A stretch of 39,837 nucleotides of DNA, taken from positions 1 to 39,837 of IMG/VR virus record IMGVR_UViG_3300042344_000807. One strand, 5' to 3'. This DNA is from a virus. The stretch's first letter is position 1; each line of letters starts with the position of its first letter. Position numbers and translations under genes: made by a program. The notes under the pieces were generated by a model. It saw nothing but the letters and a program-made list of their open reading frames with translations. It had not been told where the DNA came from and ran no database searches. Of the stretch, positions 25,915 to 34,797 are shown piece after piece.

Positions 25915-28107
25915 ATGGACTTCGATTTCAGCTCGATTGCCAAGGATGCTGTCCGCGTTGAAAAAGCGCGCCGGCATCGCCTGAGCAACATTGACCCTGA
26001 AGAGGTCTCGCTCGTCACCGAGCCTGCGATCCTGACCGAAGCGGAGAGCCACAATCACGAGGGCTTCACCGTCATCAAGAACGCGGACGACCTGCCGGAG
26101 TTCGTCTCCAAGTTCTTCGCTTCCAGCGAGAACGAGGTGATTGGTGATGTCATCAATCGCCTCCTCGACACCATCCGCAAGAAGATCCTCGTCAAGACGA
26201 AGAGCACCCAGGACTACTACGTTGACGCGATTCGCATTTACCGCGACCGCGTCCTCATGGGCCCCAAGTTCGTTGACGCCATCATGGCGGCGGAAGCGCC
26301 GAATCCCATGTACTTCATGGCGACGTACACCCAGCTTGCTGACGGTTCCTTCGACATCACCGACCTCATGGAAATGCCGGTCTCCTTTGGGCCGCGCGAT
26401 GTTTCCATCGAGTCTGACGTTGGGGCCGCAGTGGAAGTGGAAGCGGGCTGGAAGCCTGACGACATGAAGAAGGCTGAGGACTTGGCCGTGGGTGATTTCG
26501 TCTCTTACGAGATCCCCAAGCCTCCCGGCCCCCCGATGATCGGCAAGGCCCGCGTCATCGGCATTCGCCGGTCTGGCAAGGTCCAGCTTCGTGGTACCGG
26601 CGAGGTTCTTGAGGCCACGGCCGCGAACCCCGTCGCCACGCTGCTCTCGTACTACGAGACCGAAGAGGATGAGTGGCTTCCGTCTGACCGACGGATTTTG
26701 AAGCCCTTCTCCGACCTGAAGAAGCTCCCCTCCATAAGCGAGGAGGAGTACGAGAAGGCGCTGCCCGATTCAGTCGAGTCCCGCGTCCGCGACATGATGA
26801 CGGAGCACAACGCGAAGTACTCCGGCGAAGGCAAGCAGGCCACGATGGAGATGCTCCGTCAGGTCTACAATCGCGGCATTGGCGCTTACCGCACGAACCC
26901 TTCCAGCGTTCGCCCCAATGTCAGCTCTGCTGAGCAGTGGGCGTTTGCGCGTGTTCGCGTTTTCCTCGCTGCCCTCGGCACTGGGAAGTTCCCGCGCCGA
27001 CCGTTCGACACTGACTTACTCCCCAAGTCGCACCCCGCTTCCACGCAGAAGTCGTTCACGGACGACAGCATCGTGACCATCATCGAAGCTGGCGGCGAGG
27101 ACGAGATTGTCGAGGCGGAGGTCGAAGTTCTTCGGTTCTTCGAGGACAAGGACCTCGACAACTACGAGCGGTTCAATGACTCGCTCCCCGAGCTTGAGCT
27201 TGTGGATGATGGCGTCGACTACGACGTTGTCACCAAGGTCTCGGACAGCGAAGGCAAGCTCCCTGGCGGAAGCCTGATCAGCTCTGACGAGCTCCGCCCG
27301 AATGCCGCGATGCGCTCCGCTGCGCGTCGTGGTTTGCGCGCCTACGAAGAAGGCCGCGGTGGCGATGGGCTGGTGGAAGAAACCATCCGCCGCGCCCGTC
27401 GCATGGCTGCCGGCGACCCGATGCCCGAATACTGGGCGGTCGTCAAGGGCCCAGCTTGGTTTGCACGTCACCGTGTGGACTGGACGGCTGGGCAGGATGA
27501 CCGTGTTGGAAGCGAAAGCCCCGGTTTCGTTGCGTGGTTGCTTTGGGGCGGAACTGCTGCTATGAACTTTACGAAGCGACTCAAGGCTCAATACGAGAGC
27601 CGGCTTGCACGGGAGAAAAAGATGGACGTCGAAGAGACTGTCGCGCCTTCCCCGCCCGAAGAGGCGGTGAAGAAGTCCGGGGAGGAGCCTGCGGCTGAGG
27701 CCGAGGCTGCTCCCGCGGAGACCGTCGCTTCGGAGCAGGCCGAGGCTCACAAGGAGCCTGAGGTTGCTGCACCGGAGCCCGAGGCTGCGTCGGCTGAGCC
27801 GGCGGTTGTCACCGAGAAGACGGCGGTTAACCCCGCCGACATCATGGCCGCGCTCGTCGCTGCCAAGAAGAACTTCAAGGTGACGGTCGTGGATGGCCAG
27901 ATGCAGATTGATGTGCAGGGCGATGAGCCGGAAGCGGCTCCCGCTCCTGTGGCCAAGGGCGTCGCCCTCCCGGCTCGACCTGTCTCTGACAGCCTCGAGG
28001 CGACTGGCAGCGCCACGTACACGAACAAGAGCAACGAGCCCACAATCACCAGCCCGCAGGATGCCTACCTGCAGCACGCGCGGCGTCAGACCACCTACGC
28101 CCTCTGA
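25915..28107 (+). CDS. composite head protein with Ala/Glu-rich scaffold-like C-terminus, 730 aa
   Basis: ATG 25915 follows GAGGAG. Residues 1-280 begin with RRHRLSNIDPEEVSLVTEPA, as in phage proteins next to XkdF. Around 290-350 is a domain with ATMEMLRQVYNRGIGAYRTN and EQWAFARVRVFLA. Around 460-545 a second has MRSAARRGLRAYEEGRG, RARRMAAGDP and FVAWLLWGG. I recognise both as phage structural modules of unknown function, usually near head genes. Residues about 560-690 are Ala/Glu/Pro-rich and highly charged, like a scaffold. It lies between protease and capsid, so it probably serves as scaffold or minor head protein. Confidence 0.78.
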   Translation: MDFDFSSIAKDAVRVEKARRHRLSNIDPEEVSLVTEPAILTEAESHNHEGFTVIKNADDLPEFVSKFFASSENEVIGDVINRLLDTIRKKILVKTKSTQDYYVDAIRIYRDRVLMGPKFVDAIMAAEAPNPMYFMATYTQLADGSFDITDLMEMPVSFGPRDVSIESDVGAAVEVEAGWKPDDMKKAEDLAVGDFVSYEIPKPPGPPMIGKARVIGIRRSGKVQLRGTGEVLEATAANPVATLLSYYETEEDEWLPSDRRILKPFSDLKKLPSISEEEYEKALPDSVESRVRDMMTEHNAKYSGEGKQATMEMLRQVYNRGIGAYRTNPSSVRPNVSSAEQWAFARVRVFLAALGTGKFPRRPFDTDLLPKSHPASTQKSFTDDSIVTIIEAGGEDEIVEAEVEVLRFFEDKDLDNYERFNDSLPELELVDDGVDYDVVTKVSDSEGKLPGGSLISSDELRPNAAMRSAARRGLRAYEEGRGGDGLVEETIRRARRMAAGDPMPEYWAVVKGPAWFARHRVDWTAGQDDRVGSESPGFVAWLLWGGTAAMNFTKRLKAQYESRLAREKKMDVEETVAPSPPEEAVKKSGEEPAAEAEAAPAETVASEQAEAHKEPEVAAPEPEAASAEPAVVTEKTAVNPADIMAALVAAKKNFKVTVVDGQMQIDVQGDEPEAAPAPVAKGVALPARPVSDSLEATGSATYTNKSNEPTITSPQDAYLQHARRQTTYAL

Positions 28108-28118
28108 GGAGAAAAGAC

Positions 28119-29678
28119 ATGTCGTTCAATATGTGGAAGCACCACGGCCTCAAGGACCGTGAGAAGATCGCGAAGGCGTACTTGGTTGAGGGCAGCACGT
28201 CTGACCTCAACGCGGGTGGCCGTCTGGACCCCGAGGTTCAGGAGGCAGCCTTCCAGTTCATGCGGGCGCAGTCGACGCTGCTCTCGCCCAAGCTGTCGGC
28301 GCAGTGGCAGCCGCAGGGTCCGTCGGCCTTCTACCCGCCGAACGCGCCCTCGACCTACCCGAACGTCGCTTTCCCCACGGGCGGTCTCCCCCCGTCGGCG
28401 GTTGGTGGCCCCGGCATCGACTTCATCGTCCACCGCGGCGGCAAGATGTCGGGCCGCGTTGAGAACACCTTCGCTGGCGGCACTGTCATGCGCCCCGCGT
28501 CGGAGTTCACGGCGCACCCCGGGCCGTCCTCGAAGCCCCTCTCGATGCGCGTCAGCAACGAGTTTCAGCTCAAGAAGATGCAGACCTTCATCACCTTCTC
28601 GAAGGAGATGGTCTACCAGACGTTCTACGAGGACCGCTTCCAGGACCTCCTCATGAGCCGCGTCATGCCGCTCATGGTGAACGACCTTGAGCAGATGGCT
28701 CTCCTCGGCGACGACGACATCGTCCCGAGCGATGACCGCACGGCCCTCTTGTCGGCGAACGACGGCTGGCTGAAGCAGATGCGCGCTCGTTCGACGCGCA
28801 TCCACTTCGATGGCAACTTCGTCGAGCTCCCTCTGTTCTTCGAGATGATGCGGAGCTTCCCGAAGCTCTACATGCCGCGTGAGAAGTACTTCTTCTGCAA
28901 CCCGGCTGTCATCCTCGACTGGATCCAGGCGATGAGCGTTCGCGCCGGTGGCGCGCTCGAGGCCTCGATGGCGCTCACGGGTGCGGCCCCCGCTCCCCTC
29001 GGCGTTCAGTTCTGGCCGATCCCGCTGCTCCCCACGGACGACGCGATCAACACGATCACGACGGCTGTCCCGGGTCGCGCTCTGGGCACCAAGGCGGACT
29101 ACTTCAAGTTCCCGACCGACGGTTACCAGATCAGCCTCAACATCGACAACACTGGCGCCAACACGATCACGTTCCCGCACATCAACGACGCTTCGCTCAT
29201 GGATCGCCAGATCTCCGCGCAGCGCGTCGCCAACATCATCAACGACGCGCTCGTTGCTGCTGAGGGCTCGGCGTACCGCGACGTGGCCCGTGTTGACCAG
29301 TTCGGCCGCATCGAGTTGACCTCCCCGACCTCGGGCGCTGCCTCCTCGGTGGTGGTCGCGGCTGGCGCGGCGAACGGCCTCCCGACGCTCGGCCTCACGG
29401 CTGGCACGTACAGCGGCGCGGCCGCTGGCGCGGGCAACACACTCTACCAGGGCTCCTCGCTCTTCCTCACGACCCCCGCCAACCTCCAGTGGCGCGTGTC
29501 GGTGGCGGCGCCGGACTCGGGCGAGGGCGGCTTCCAGCAGTACCTCAAGTACGAGCAGGAGACGGACTCCTACCGGTACGACGCGTACTCGTGGCACGAC
29601 TTCACGCTCGTGGAGCACTCGGCCGCGGTCCTCGTCGAGGGCCTCCGCGTGGCCTCCGGCAGCCAGAGCCCGGTCTGA
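28119..29678 (+). CDS. major capsid protein, 519 aa
   Basis: ATG 28119 follows GAGGAGA. Placed directly after protease and scaffold-like genes, with a long N-terminal region, a LMVNDLEQMALLGDDDIV segment and SFPKLYMPREKYFFCNPAVI-type strands, it fits a HK97-fold capsid protein. Residues about 335-440 carry an extra domain (TITFPHIND, AQRVANIINDALVA, GRIELTSPTSGAASSVVV) resembling the strand-helix-strand units of phage baseplate/sheath proteins. The C-terminal 80 residues (SVAAPDSGEGGFQQY...HDFTLVEHSAAVLVEG) return to the usual capsid ending. No separate decoration gene is adjacent. Confidence 0.87.
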   Translation: MSFNMWKHHGLKDREKIAKAYLVEGSTSDLNAGGRLDPEVQEAAFQFMRAQSTLLSPKLSAQWQPQGPSAFYPPNAPSTYPNVAFPTGGLPPSAVGGPGIDFIVHRGGKMSGRVENTFAGGTVMRPASEFTAHPGPSSKPLSMRVSNEFQLKKMQTFITFSKEMVYQTFYEDRFQDLLMSRVMPLMVNDLEQMALLGDDDIVPSDDRTALLSANDGWLKQMRARSTRIHFDGNFVELPLFFEMMRSFPKLYMPREKYFFCNPAVILDWIQAMSVRAGGALEASMALTGAAPAPLGVQFWPIPLLPTDDAINTITTAVPGRALGTKADYFKFPTDGYQISLNIDNTGANTITFPHINDASLMDRQISAQRVANIINDALVAAEGSAYRDVARVDQFGRIELTSPTSGAASSVVVAAGAANGLPTLGLTAGTYSGAAAGAGNTLYQGSSLFLTTPANLQWRVSVAAPDSGEGGFQQYLKYEQETDSYRYDAYSWHDFTLVEHSAAVLVEGLRVASGSQSPV

Positions 29679-29707
29679 ACCTGAACTGACCTCGAAGGGT
29701 GAGAACC

Positions 29708-30259
29708 ATGAAGTACGTCCTCATGCTGGTCTTGGTGCTCGCGCCGTATCTGACGGCGCTCGCCCAGGGCGCGGATGGGGGACCTTCGTCGGGCGACGCC
29801 AAGGTACCGGTGAAAGCCGATGCCGCGGTTGTCGTGTCTCAGCCTGCTGTCGTTTCTGCAGCCCCTTCCGTCGAGGCCTCCGTGGCGCCTTCCGTCCCAG
29901 CTTCGGCTGCGGCGAGCGTCGCTGCGGATGACCTCGCGGGTGGTGTTGTTTCTGCTGCAGAGAAGACGAAGGCTGCCTTCGACGGGCCAACGGTCTTCGG
30001 GATTGCCTCGGCCATCTCGGCGATTGTGCTCGTGCTGATTTCGCTCTTGCGGCGATTCGGCGGGTTCCTCCTGAAGGAAGGTCAGGTTGGCAAGTTCGTT
30101 CTGATCTTGTCGGCTCTGGTCGGCGGTCTCTCGACCGTCACACCCGGAACCCAGTGGTGGCAGGCGCTTTTCATGGCGCTCGCCCCTCTGGCCTCGGTTG
30201 GCTTCCACCAGACAGTCGTTAAGCCGGTCGCCCGAAAGCGCATCGTCAAGAACGGCTGA
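29708..30259 (+). CDS. signal-peptide plus multi-TM holin-like protein, 183 aa
   Basis: ATG 29708 follows AGGGTGAG; an in-frame GTG at 29699 is less likely. The N-terminus is a signal-peptide-like MKYVLMLVLVLAPYLTALAQG. Residues about 25-75 are an Ala/Val/Ser/Pro low-complexity linker. Residues about 95-183 hold two or three TM helices (FGIASAISAIVLVLISLL, FVLILSALVGGL, ALFMALAPLASVGFH) and a basic tail (KPVARKRIVKNG). The membrane part resembles phage holins. Its place right after the capsid gene and before a strong terminator is unusual for a holin; it may be a membrane-attached assembly factor. Confidence 0.72.
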   Translation: MKYVLMLVLVLAPYLTALAQGADGGPSSGDAKVPVKADAAVVVSQPAVVSAAPSVEASVAPSVPASAAASVAADDLAGGVVSAAEKTKAAFDGPTVFGIASAISAIVLVLISLLRRFGGFLLKEGQVGKFVLILSALVGGLSTVTPGTQWWQALFMALAPLASVGFHQTVVKPVARKRIVKNG

Positions 30260-30264
30260 TTGTA

Positions 30265-30322
30265 GAAAGCCCGCAATGTCTCGCAGTTACGCTTGCGAGG
30301 TGTTGCGGGCTTTCCTATTTTT
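30265..30322 (+). terminator. strong rho-independent terminator
   Basis: GAAAGCCCGCAA...TTGCGGGCTTTC arms with an inner CTCGCA...TGCGAG stem, followed by CTATTTTT. It separates the head genes from the fibre gene. Confidence 0.85.
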
Positions 30323-30348
30323 GGCGCATCCCACACGAGGGCCGCGCC

Positions 30349-33300
30349 ATGCAACTTGTTGTCACCAACACGACTTCTCCGCTTGTCGAGATCATCCTGC
30401 CTGGCATTGGCAAGGTGCTCGCGACGCCTGTTGCTCAGACCTTTGAGGTCAACGATGCGGTTGGTCCGAGCTCGCTCGGCTTCAACCCGTTCGAGGTTCT
30501 TGTCCTTGAGGCTTCTCGAGGCCGCCTCGAATATTCGTTCCTGCCGGAAACGGGCGATCAGGGGAGCGGTGGCTCTGGCACCCCTGGGCCTCCCGGGCCT
30601 CCTGGAGCTGACGGCGCAGATGGTGCTGATGGCGCGGACGGAGCTGATGGCGCTGATGGCGCGGACGGAGCTGATGGCGCTGATGGCGCTTCGGCCTACG
30701 ACCTTGCGGTGGCTAACGGATTCGTTGGCGATGAGACGGCTTGGTTGGACTCTCTGAAGGGAGCCGATGGGGCTGACGGCGCTGACGGCGCTCCCGGTGC
30801 CGACGGCGCAGATGGTGCTGACGGCGCGAATGGTTACAGCTTTGATTTGAAGGGGACCAAGAGCCTCATCTCGGATCTCCCCTCAAGCGGCCAGCAGATT
30901 GGTGACGCTTGGGTGGTTGACGAGGGCGGCGGTCATCTCTGGATCTATTCTGAGGCGCTGACGTGGGTCGATGCAGGTCAGATCATCGGCACTCCCGGGG
31001 CCGATGGGGCACCCGGTGCGGACGGGGCTGACGGCGCCGACGGGGCTGACGGCGCATCTGCCTATGAAGTTGCGGTCGCCAACGGTTTCGTCGGTAACGA
31101 GGCTGCATGGCTCGCGTCTCTCGTGGGCCCCGCGGGCGCCGATGGTGCTGACGGGGCGCCGGGAGCCGATGGTGTCGACGGGGTCGACGGAGCGCCGGGG
31201 GCCGATGGCGCTCCCGGTGCCGACGGGGCCGATGGCGCGTCTGCCTATGAAGTTGCCGTTGCAAATGGCTTCGTTGGAGATGAAACGGCTTGGCTCGCTT
31301 CTCTCGTCGGTGCTGCTGGTGCCGATGGTGCCGACGGCACTCCTGGGGCAGATGGTGCCGACGGCGCTCCTGGGGCCGATGGTGCCGACGGGGCTTCTGC
31401 ATATGAAGTCGCCGTCGCGAACGGCTTCGTTGGAGATGAAACGGCTTGGTTGGCCTCACTGGTTGGTGCGGCCGGGGCTGATGGGTCCGACGGTGCTCCA
31501 GGCGCAGATGGGTCCGATGGCGCCCCAGGCGCGGATGGGGCTGACGGTGCGTCTGCCTATGAAGTCGCTGTCGCCAATGGATTCGTTGGCGATGAGGCTG
31601 CTTGGTTGGCCTCACTGGTAGGCGCCCCGGGAACTGACGGTGCTGACGGCGCTCCTGGTGCCGATGGCGCTGACGGTGCTGACGGCGCTCCTGGTGCCGA
31701 TGGCGCTGACGGTGCTCCAGGTGCCGACGGCACTGACGGCGCTGACGGCGCGGATGCCCTGTGGAACTTCCGTGGCGCGTATGGCGCGGGAGACTCCTAC
31801 GCCATCGGCGACGTCGCAACCTATGGCGGCGAGACTTGGTACCGGACGAATGCACATGGCGGCAATGTTGGCGACACGCCTTCGGCCGTCAGCCCGTACT
31901 GGACGTTGCTGGCTCAGAAGGGCACCGATGGAGCCCCCGGAGCTGATGGCGCTCCTGGGGCTGACGGCGCTGATGGTGCCGACGGCGCCCCGGGCGCTGA
32001 TGGTGCCGACGGGGCACCAGGGGCCGACGGCACGGACGGTGCTTCAGCCTACGAGGTGGCTGTCGCCAACGGGTTCGTTGGTACCGAGGCCGCGTGGCTT
32101 GCCACGTTGGTTGGTCCAGCGGGGGCTGACGGTGCTGATGGCGCTCCAGGGGCCGACGGCGCCCCGGGCGCTGATGGTGCCGACGGGGCTCCCGGGGTGG
32201 ACGGCGCGGATGGCGCTTCCGCTTACGAGATCGCGGTTGCCAATGGTTTTGTTGGCGATGAGGCTGCATGGCTCGCTTCTCTCATCGGACCCGCTGGGGC
32301 CGACGGGGCCGACGGGGCGGCTGGCACGACCACGGTTGTCGGGCTGACCGACCGCTACGAGGAACTGCCCGCTCAAAGTTTCTCCGAGTTTGCCCACGCT
32401 GGCACGGTCGCAGCGAGCCCGACGCGGGACATCCAGACGGCTCTCAACGCGATCCCGAGCGGCGCCGCACATCAGGTGATCGTCGGCCCCGGCTCCTACG
32501 CCGGTTCGACCGTGACCATCCCAAGTAACCTGAGCAACGTCGCTATCATCGGCCCCACGGCGGGCGACTTTGGCGGGACGGTGGCGTCGCTCTCGTCTGG
32601 GCGCGGTCTGACCATCGGCAACAACGCGGTGCGGGTCCGTGTCGTCAGCCTGCAAATCGAGGGTCTGACGACCATCTCGACCTCGGGCTCGGGCGTCCAC
32701 CGGATCGAGCGGTCGCAGCTCGAGGGCGGCCTGACCATCGGCGCCATCTCGTCGACCATCTACGTCGTCGGCTGCACGCTGGGGAACGTCACGGTCGACG
32801 CGGGATTCACGGGGTTGCTGGTCATCGACCGGAGCCTATTCGCGGGCAGTTTCACCAACAACGCGCTCCTGACCCGCGTACTCATCACGGATTCAGCGGG
32901 GCTCGCGTCAGCGCCGTCTACGACCGCGGTCCTGAACGGCCGGTTCCAGCTCTCGAGCGGCGCGACTCAGTACTATGCGGACGGGACGCTGCTCCTCAAG
33001 GCGCCCCTGACGGCCATCAACAGCCTGACGCCTGCGGCCGACCGCATCGCCTACTACACGTCTGCGAGCGCGGGTGCCATGACGGCGCTGACCTCGTTCG
33101 GTCGTTCGCTCATCGACGACGCGGATGCGGCGACAGCGCGGACCACGTTGGGGCTTGGCACTGCAGCGACCTCGGCTTCGACGTCGTTCCAGGCGGCTGA
33201 TGCGACGCTGACTGCGCTCGCGGGCGTGACCACGGCGGCAAACAAACTGGCCTACTTCACGGGCACGGATACGGCGACCGTCACCGACATCACGACGGCA

Positions 33301-34518
33301 GGCCGAGAAATCCTGTCGACGGCTTCGAGTGGTACGTCCGGCCAGGTCCTGACGAGCTCTGGCGGCGGTGCGCCGACGTGGACCACGGTCTCAAGCGGAA
33401 GTAGCACCTCGACTGGGTACTACGGGTCCTTCTTCGACACTACCACCCAGACCCACACGAGCGCCAATACCGCTAAGGCGATGACCCTCAACCAGACGCC
33501 TCCTGCGGCTGGTACCGAGGCGAGTGGCGTTTCCATCGTCAGCGGTAGCCGCATCACGGTTGCGAATGCCGGCGTGTACAACATCCAGTTCTCAGCTCAG
33601 CTCGACAACTCGGACAACCAAGATCACGATGCGGACATCTGGATCGCGCTGAACGGGACGACGGTTGCCAACTCGAACACGCAGGTCACCGTCCCCCATA
33701 GACATGGCAGCACCAATGGCAACGCTGTAGCGGCATGGAACTTCGTCCTGACGCTCGCGGCAGGCGACTACATCGAGCTCATGTGGTCGGTGCAGGACGT
33801 CTCCATCTCGCTGCCGACCTACAGCGCGGTCTCCCCGCATCCCGCGACCCCGAGCTTGATCGTCACGGTCAGTCAAGTCGCGGTGCTCGGCAGCATCTCC
33901 CCCTATGCGGCTGACTCGTGGACCTACGAGTGGGCCAACCCGAGCGGCGCGCTGCCCTCGGGATGGGCGCTCACGGAGTCGCCGAACGCCGCGACCGTGA
34001 CCTATCCGACGGTCGGCACGGGGACGGCCATTCGCATCGTCACCGGCACGTCGAGCACGGGCTACCTGTCGCGCACGTTCTCCGAACTCACGACGGAAAC
34101 GGAGTGGGAGGCGCAACTCGAAATGTTGGCGAGCACGATGGGCGTGAACGGGAACAACTACATCGTCATTCGCGACGGCACGAAGCGCGTGGGCGTGTAT
34201 CCGGGCACTGGTGGGCACGTCATTGAGACCACGACGGCGACTGCGGCGAGGCCAATTGTGACCGGGACGTATTACATCCTCACGATTCAGCGGACCAAGG
34301 GGCTGATGCGGTTCTGGACGAATACGGATCTCATCGAGACGAAGCTGTATACGGCGATGCAGGCCGACACGAACAACGCCGGGCAAATTCGCATCGGCAC
34401 TGCGACAGCGGCGAGCGGAATCGTCAACGAAATCCGGTCGTTCAAGATTCGTTTCGGCGCAGTCAACGACAAGCCGCCGAGCGTGCGATTCAACGGCATT
34501 TTGCAGGGGTCGCCGTAA
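30349..34518 (+). CDS. collagen-like tail fibre / receptor-binding protein, 1389 aa
   Basis: ATG 30349 follows GAGGGC. Residues about 80-660 are Gly-x-y triplets (mostly GAD) interrupted by seven copies of an ASAYEVAVANGFVGDExAWLA module. Near 160-215 is a GYSFDLKGTKSLIS...HLWIYSEALTWVDAGQI domain, and near 470-525 a carbohydrate-binding-like FRGAYGAGDSYAIGDVATYG...YWTLLAQKG module. Residues about 660-870 look like a right-handed beta-helix. Residues about 1020-1180 are a C1q/TNF-like jelly roll (YYGSFFDTTTQTHTSANTAK...AGVYNIQFSAQL), and the end is a lectin-like beta domain. It is trimeric and receptor-binding by inference. There are no frame breaks. Confidence 0.9.
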   Translation: MQLVVTNTTSPLVEIILPGIGKVLATPVAQTFEVNDAVGPSSLGFNPFEVLVLEASRGRLEYSFLPETGDQGSGGSGTPGPPGPPGADGADGADGADGADGADGADGADGADGASAYDLAVANGFVGDETAWLDSLKGADGADGADGAPGADGADGADGANGYSFDLKGTKSLISDLPSSGQQIGDAWVVDEGGGHLWIYSEALTWVDAGQIIGTPGADGAPGADGADGADGADGASAYEVAVANGFVGNEAAWLASLVGPAGADGADGAPGADGVDGVDGAPGADGAPGADGADGASAYEVAVANGFVGDETAWLASLVGAAGADGADGTPGADGADGAPGADGADGASAYEVAVANGFVGDETAWLASLVGAAGADGSDGAPGADGSDGAPGADGADGASAYEVAVANGFVGDEAAWLASLVGAPGTDGADGAPGADGADGADGAPGADGADGAPGADGTDGADGADALWNFRGAYGAGDSYAIGDVATYGGETWYRTNAHGGNVGDTPSAVSPYWTLLAQKGTDGAPGADGAPGADGADGADGAPGADGADGAPGADGTDGASAYEVAVANGFVGTEAAWLATLVGPAGADGADGAPGADGAPGADGADGAPGVDGADGASAYEIAVANGFVGDEAAWLASLIGPAGADGADGAAGTTTVVGLTDRYEELPAQSFSEFAHAGTVAASPTRDIQTALNAIPSGAAHQVIVGPGSYAGSTVTIPSNLSNVAIIGPTAGDFGGTVASLSSGRGLTIGNNAVRVRVVSLQIEGLTTISTSGSGVHRIERSQLEGGLTIGAISSTIYVVGCTLGNVTVDAGFTGLLVIDRSLFAGSFTNNALLTRVLITDSAGLASAPSTTAVLNGRFQLSSGATQYYADGTLLLKAPLTAINSLTPAADRIAYYTSASAGAMTALTSFGRSLIDDADAATARTTLGLGTAATSASTSFQAADATLTALAGVTTAANKLAYFTGTDTATVTDITTAGREILSTASSGTSGQVLTSSGGGAPTWTTVSSGSSTSTGYYGSFFDTTTQTHTSANTAKAMTLNQTPPAAGTEASGVSIVSGSRITVANAGVYNIQFSAQLDNSDNQDHDADIWIALNGTTVANSNTQVTVPHRHGSTNGNAVAAWNFVLTLAAGDYIELMWSVQDVSISLPTYSAVSPHPATPSLIVTVSQVAVLGSISPYAADSWTYEWANPSGALPSGWALTESPNAATVTYPTVGTGTAIRIVTGTSSTGYLSRTFSELTTETEWEAQLEMLASTMGVNGNNYIVIRDGTKRVGVYPGTGGHVIETTTATAARPIVTGTYYILTIQRTKGLMRFWTNTDLIETKLYTAMQADTNNAGQIRIGTATAASGIVNEIRSFKIRFGAVNDKPPSVRFNGILQGSP
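30601..32327 (+). repeat. collagen GXY tract with seven 24-aa modules
   Basis: Runs of GCN-GAY-type codons encode GAD/GAP triplets. Modules beginning ASAY lie near 30688, 31057, 31231, 31399, 31549, 32044 and 32218. The nucleotide repeats are near-identical, so recombination could change module number. Confidence 0.85.
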
Positions 34519-34555
34519 AACAAGTGCGCCGAAAAGCGGCGCGAGGAGTTCGACG

Positions 34556-34705
34556 ATGAGGACCATTTTCCTGTTCTGTTTCGCGCTGTTCGTGTCGGCC
34601 TGCGGTGGCGCCGCTGCACCCGATGCTGCCGTGGCGCACGACGCGGAAATCCCCAAGCTGGCCAAGCCAGATGCGGCTGTGGCGCCTGCGAGCGCGGCTC
34701 ACTAA
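34556..34705 (+). CDS. phage lipoprotein, 49 aa
   Basis: ATG 34556 follows GAGGAG. The product MRTIFLFCFALFVSACGG has a signal helix and lipobox (LFVSAC), giving lipidated Cys16 and a mature protein of about 34 residues rich in Ala, Pro, Asp and Lys. It sits directly behind the fibre/receptor-binding gene. In T5 the receptor-blocking lipoprotein Llp lies beside the receptor-binding protein gene, so superinfection exclusion is one possible role. An outer-membrane spanin subunit is another. No sequence similarity to either is claimed. Confidence 0.75.
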   Translation: MRTIFLFCFALFVSACGGAAAPDAAVAHDAEIPKLAKPDAAVAPASAAH

Positions 34706-34797
34706 GACCAATCTTTGGTCTCGTCCGCGTTTCTCGTGGACTACGTTGCCGTTTGGGGCTTGTTTCGGCATTCTCGACGCAACCACTGAGGATGGAC

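Noticed and set aside
28095-29618. 507-aa minus-strand ORF opposite the capsid gene
   Set aside because: Arg/Val/Glu-rich antisense of the GC-rich capsid gene, with no supporting signals and no family resemblance.
30983-31855. 290-aa minus-strand ORF in the fibre gene
   Set aside because: His/Arg-rich shadow of the collagen GXY repeats.
30601-32327. CRISPR-like array in the repeated region
   Set aside because: The repeats are coding collagen triplets and modules in one open frame with no uniform repeat-spacer pattern.
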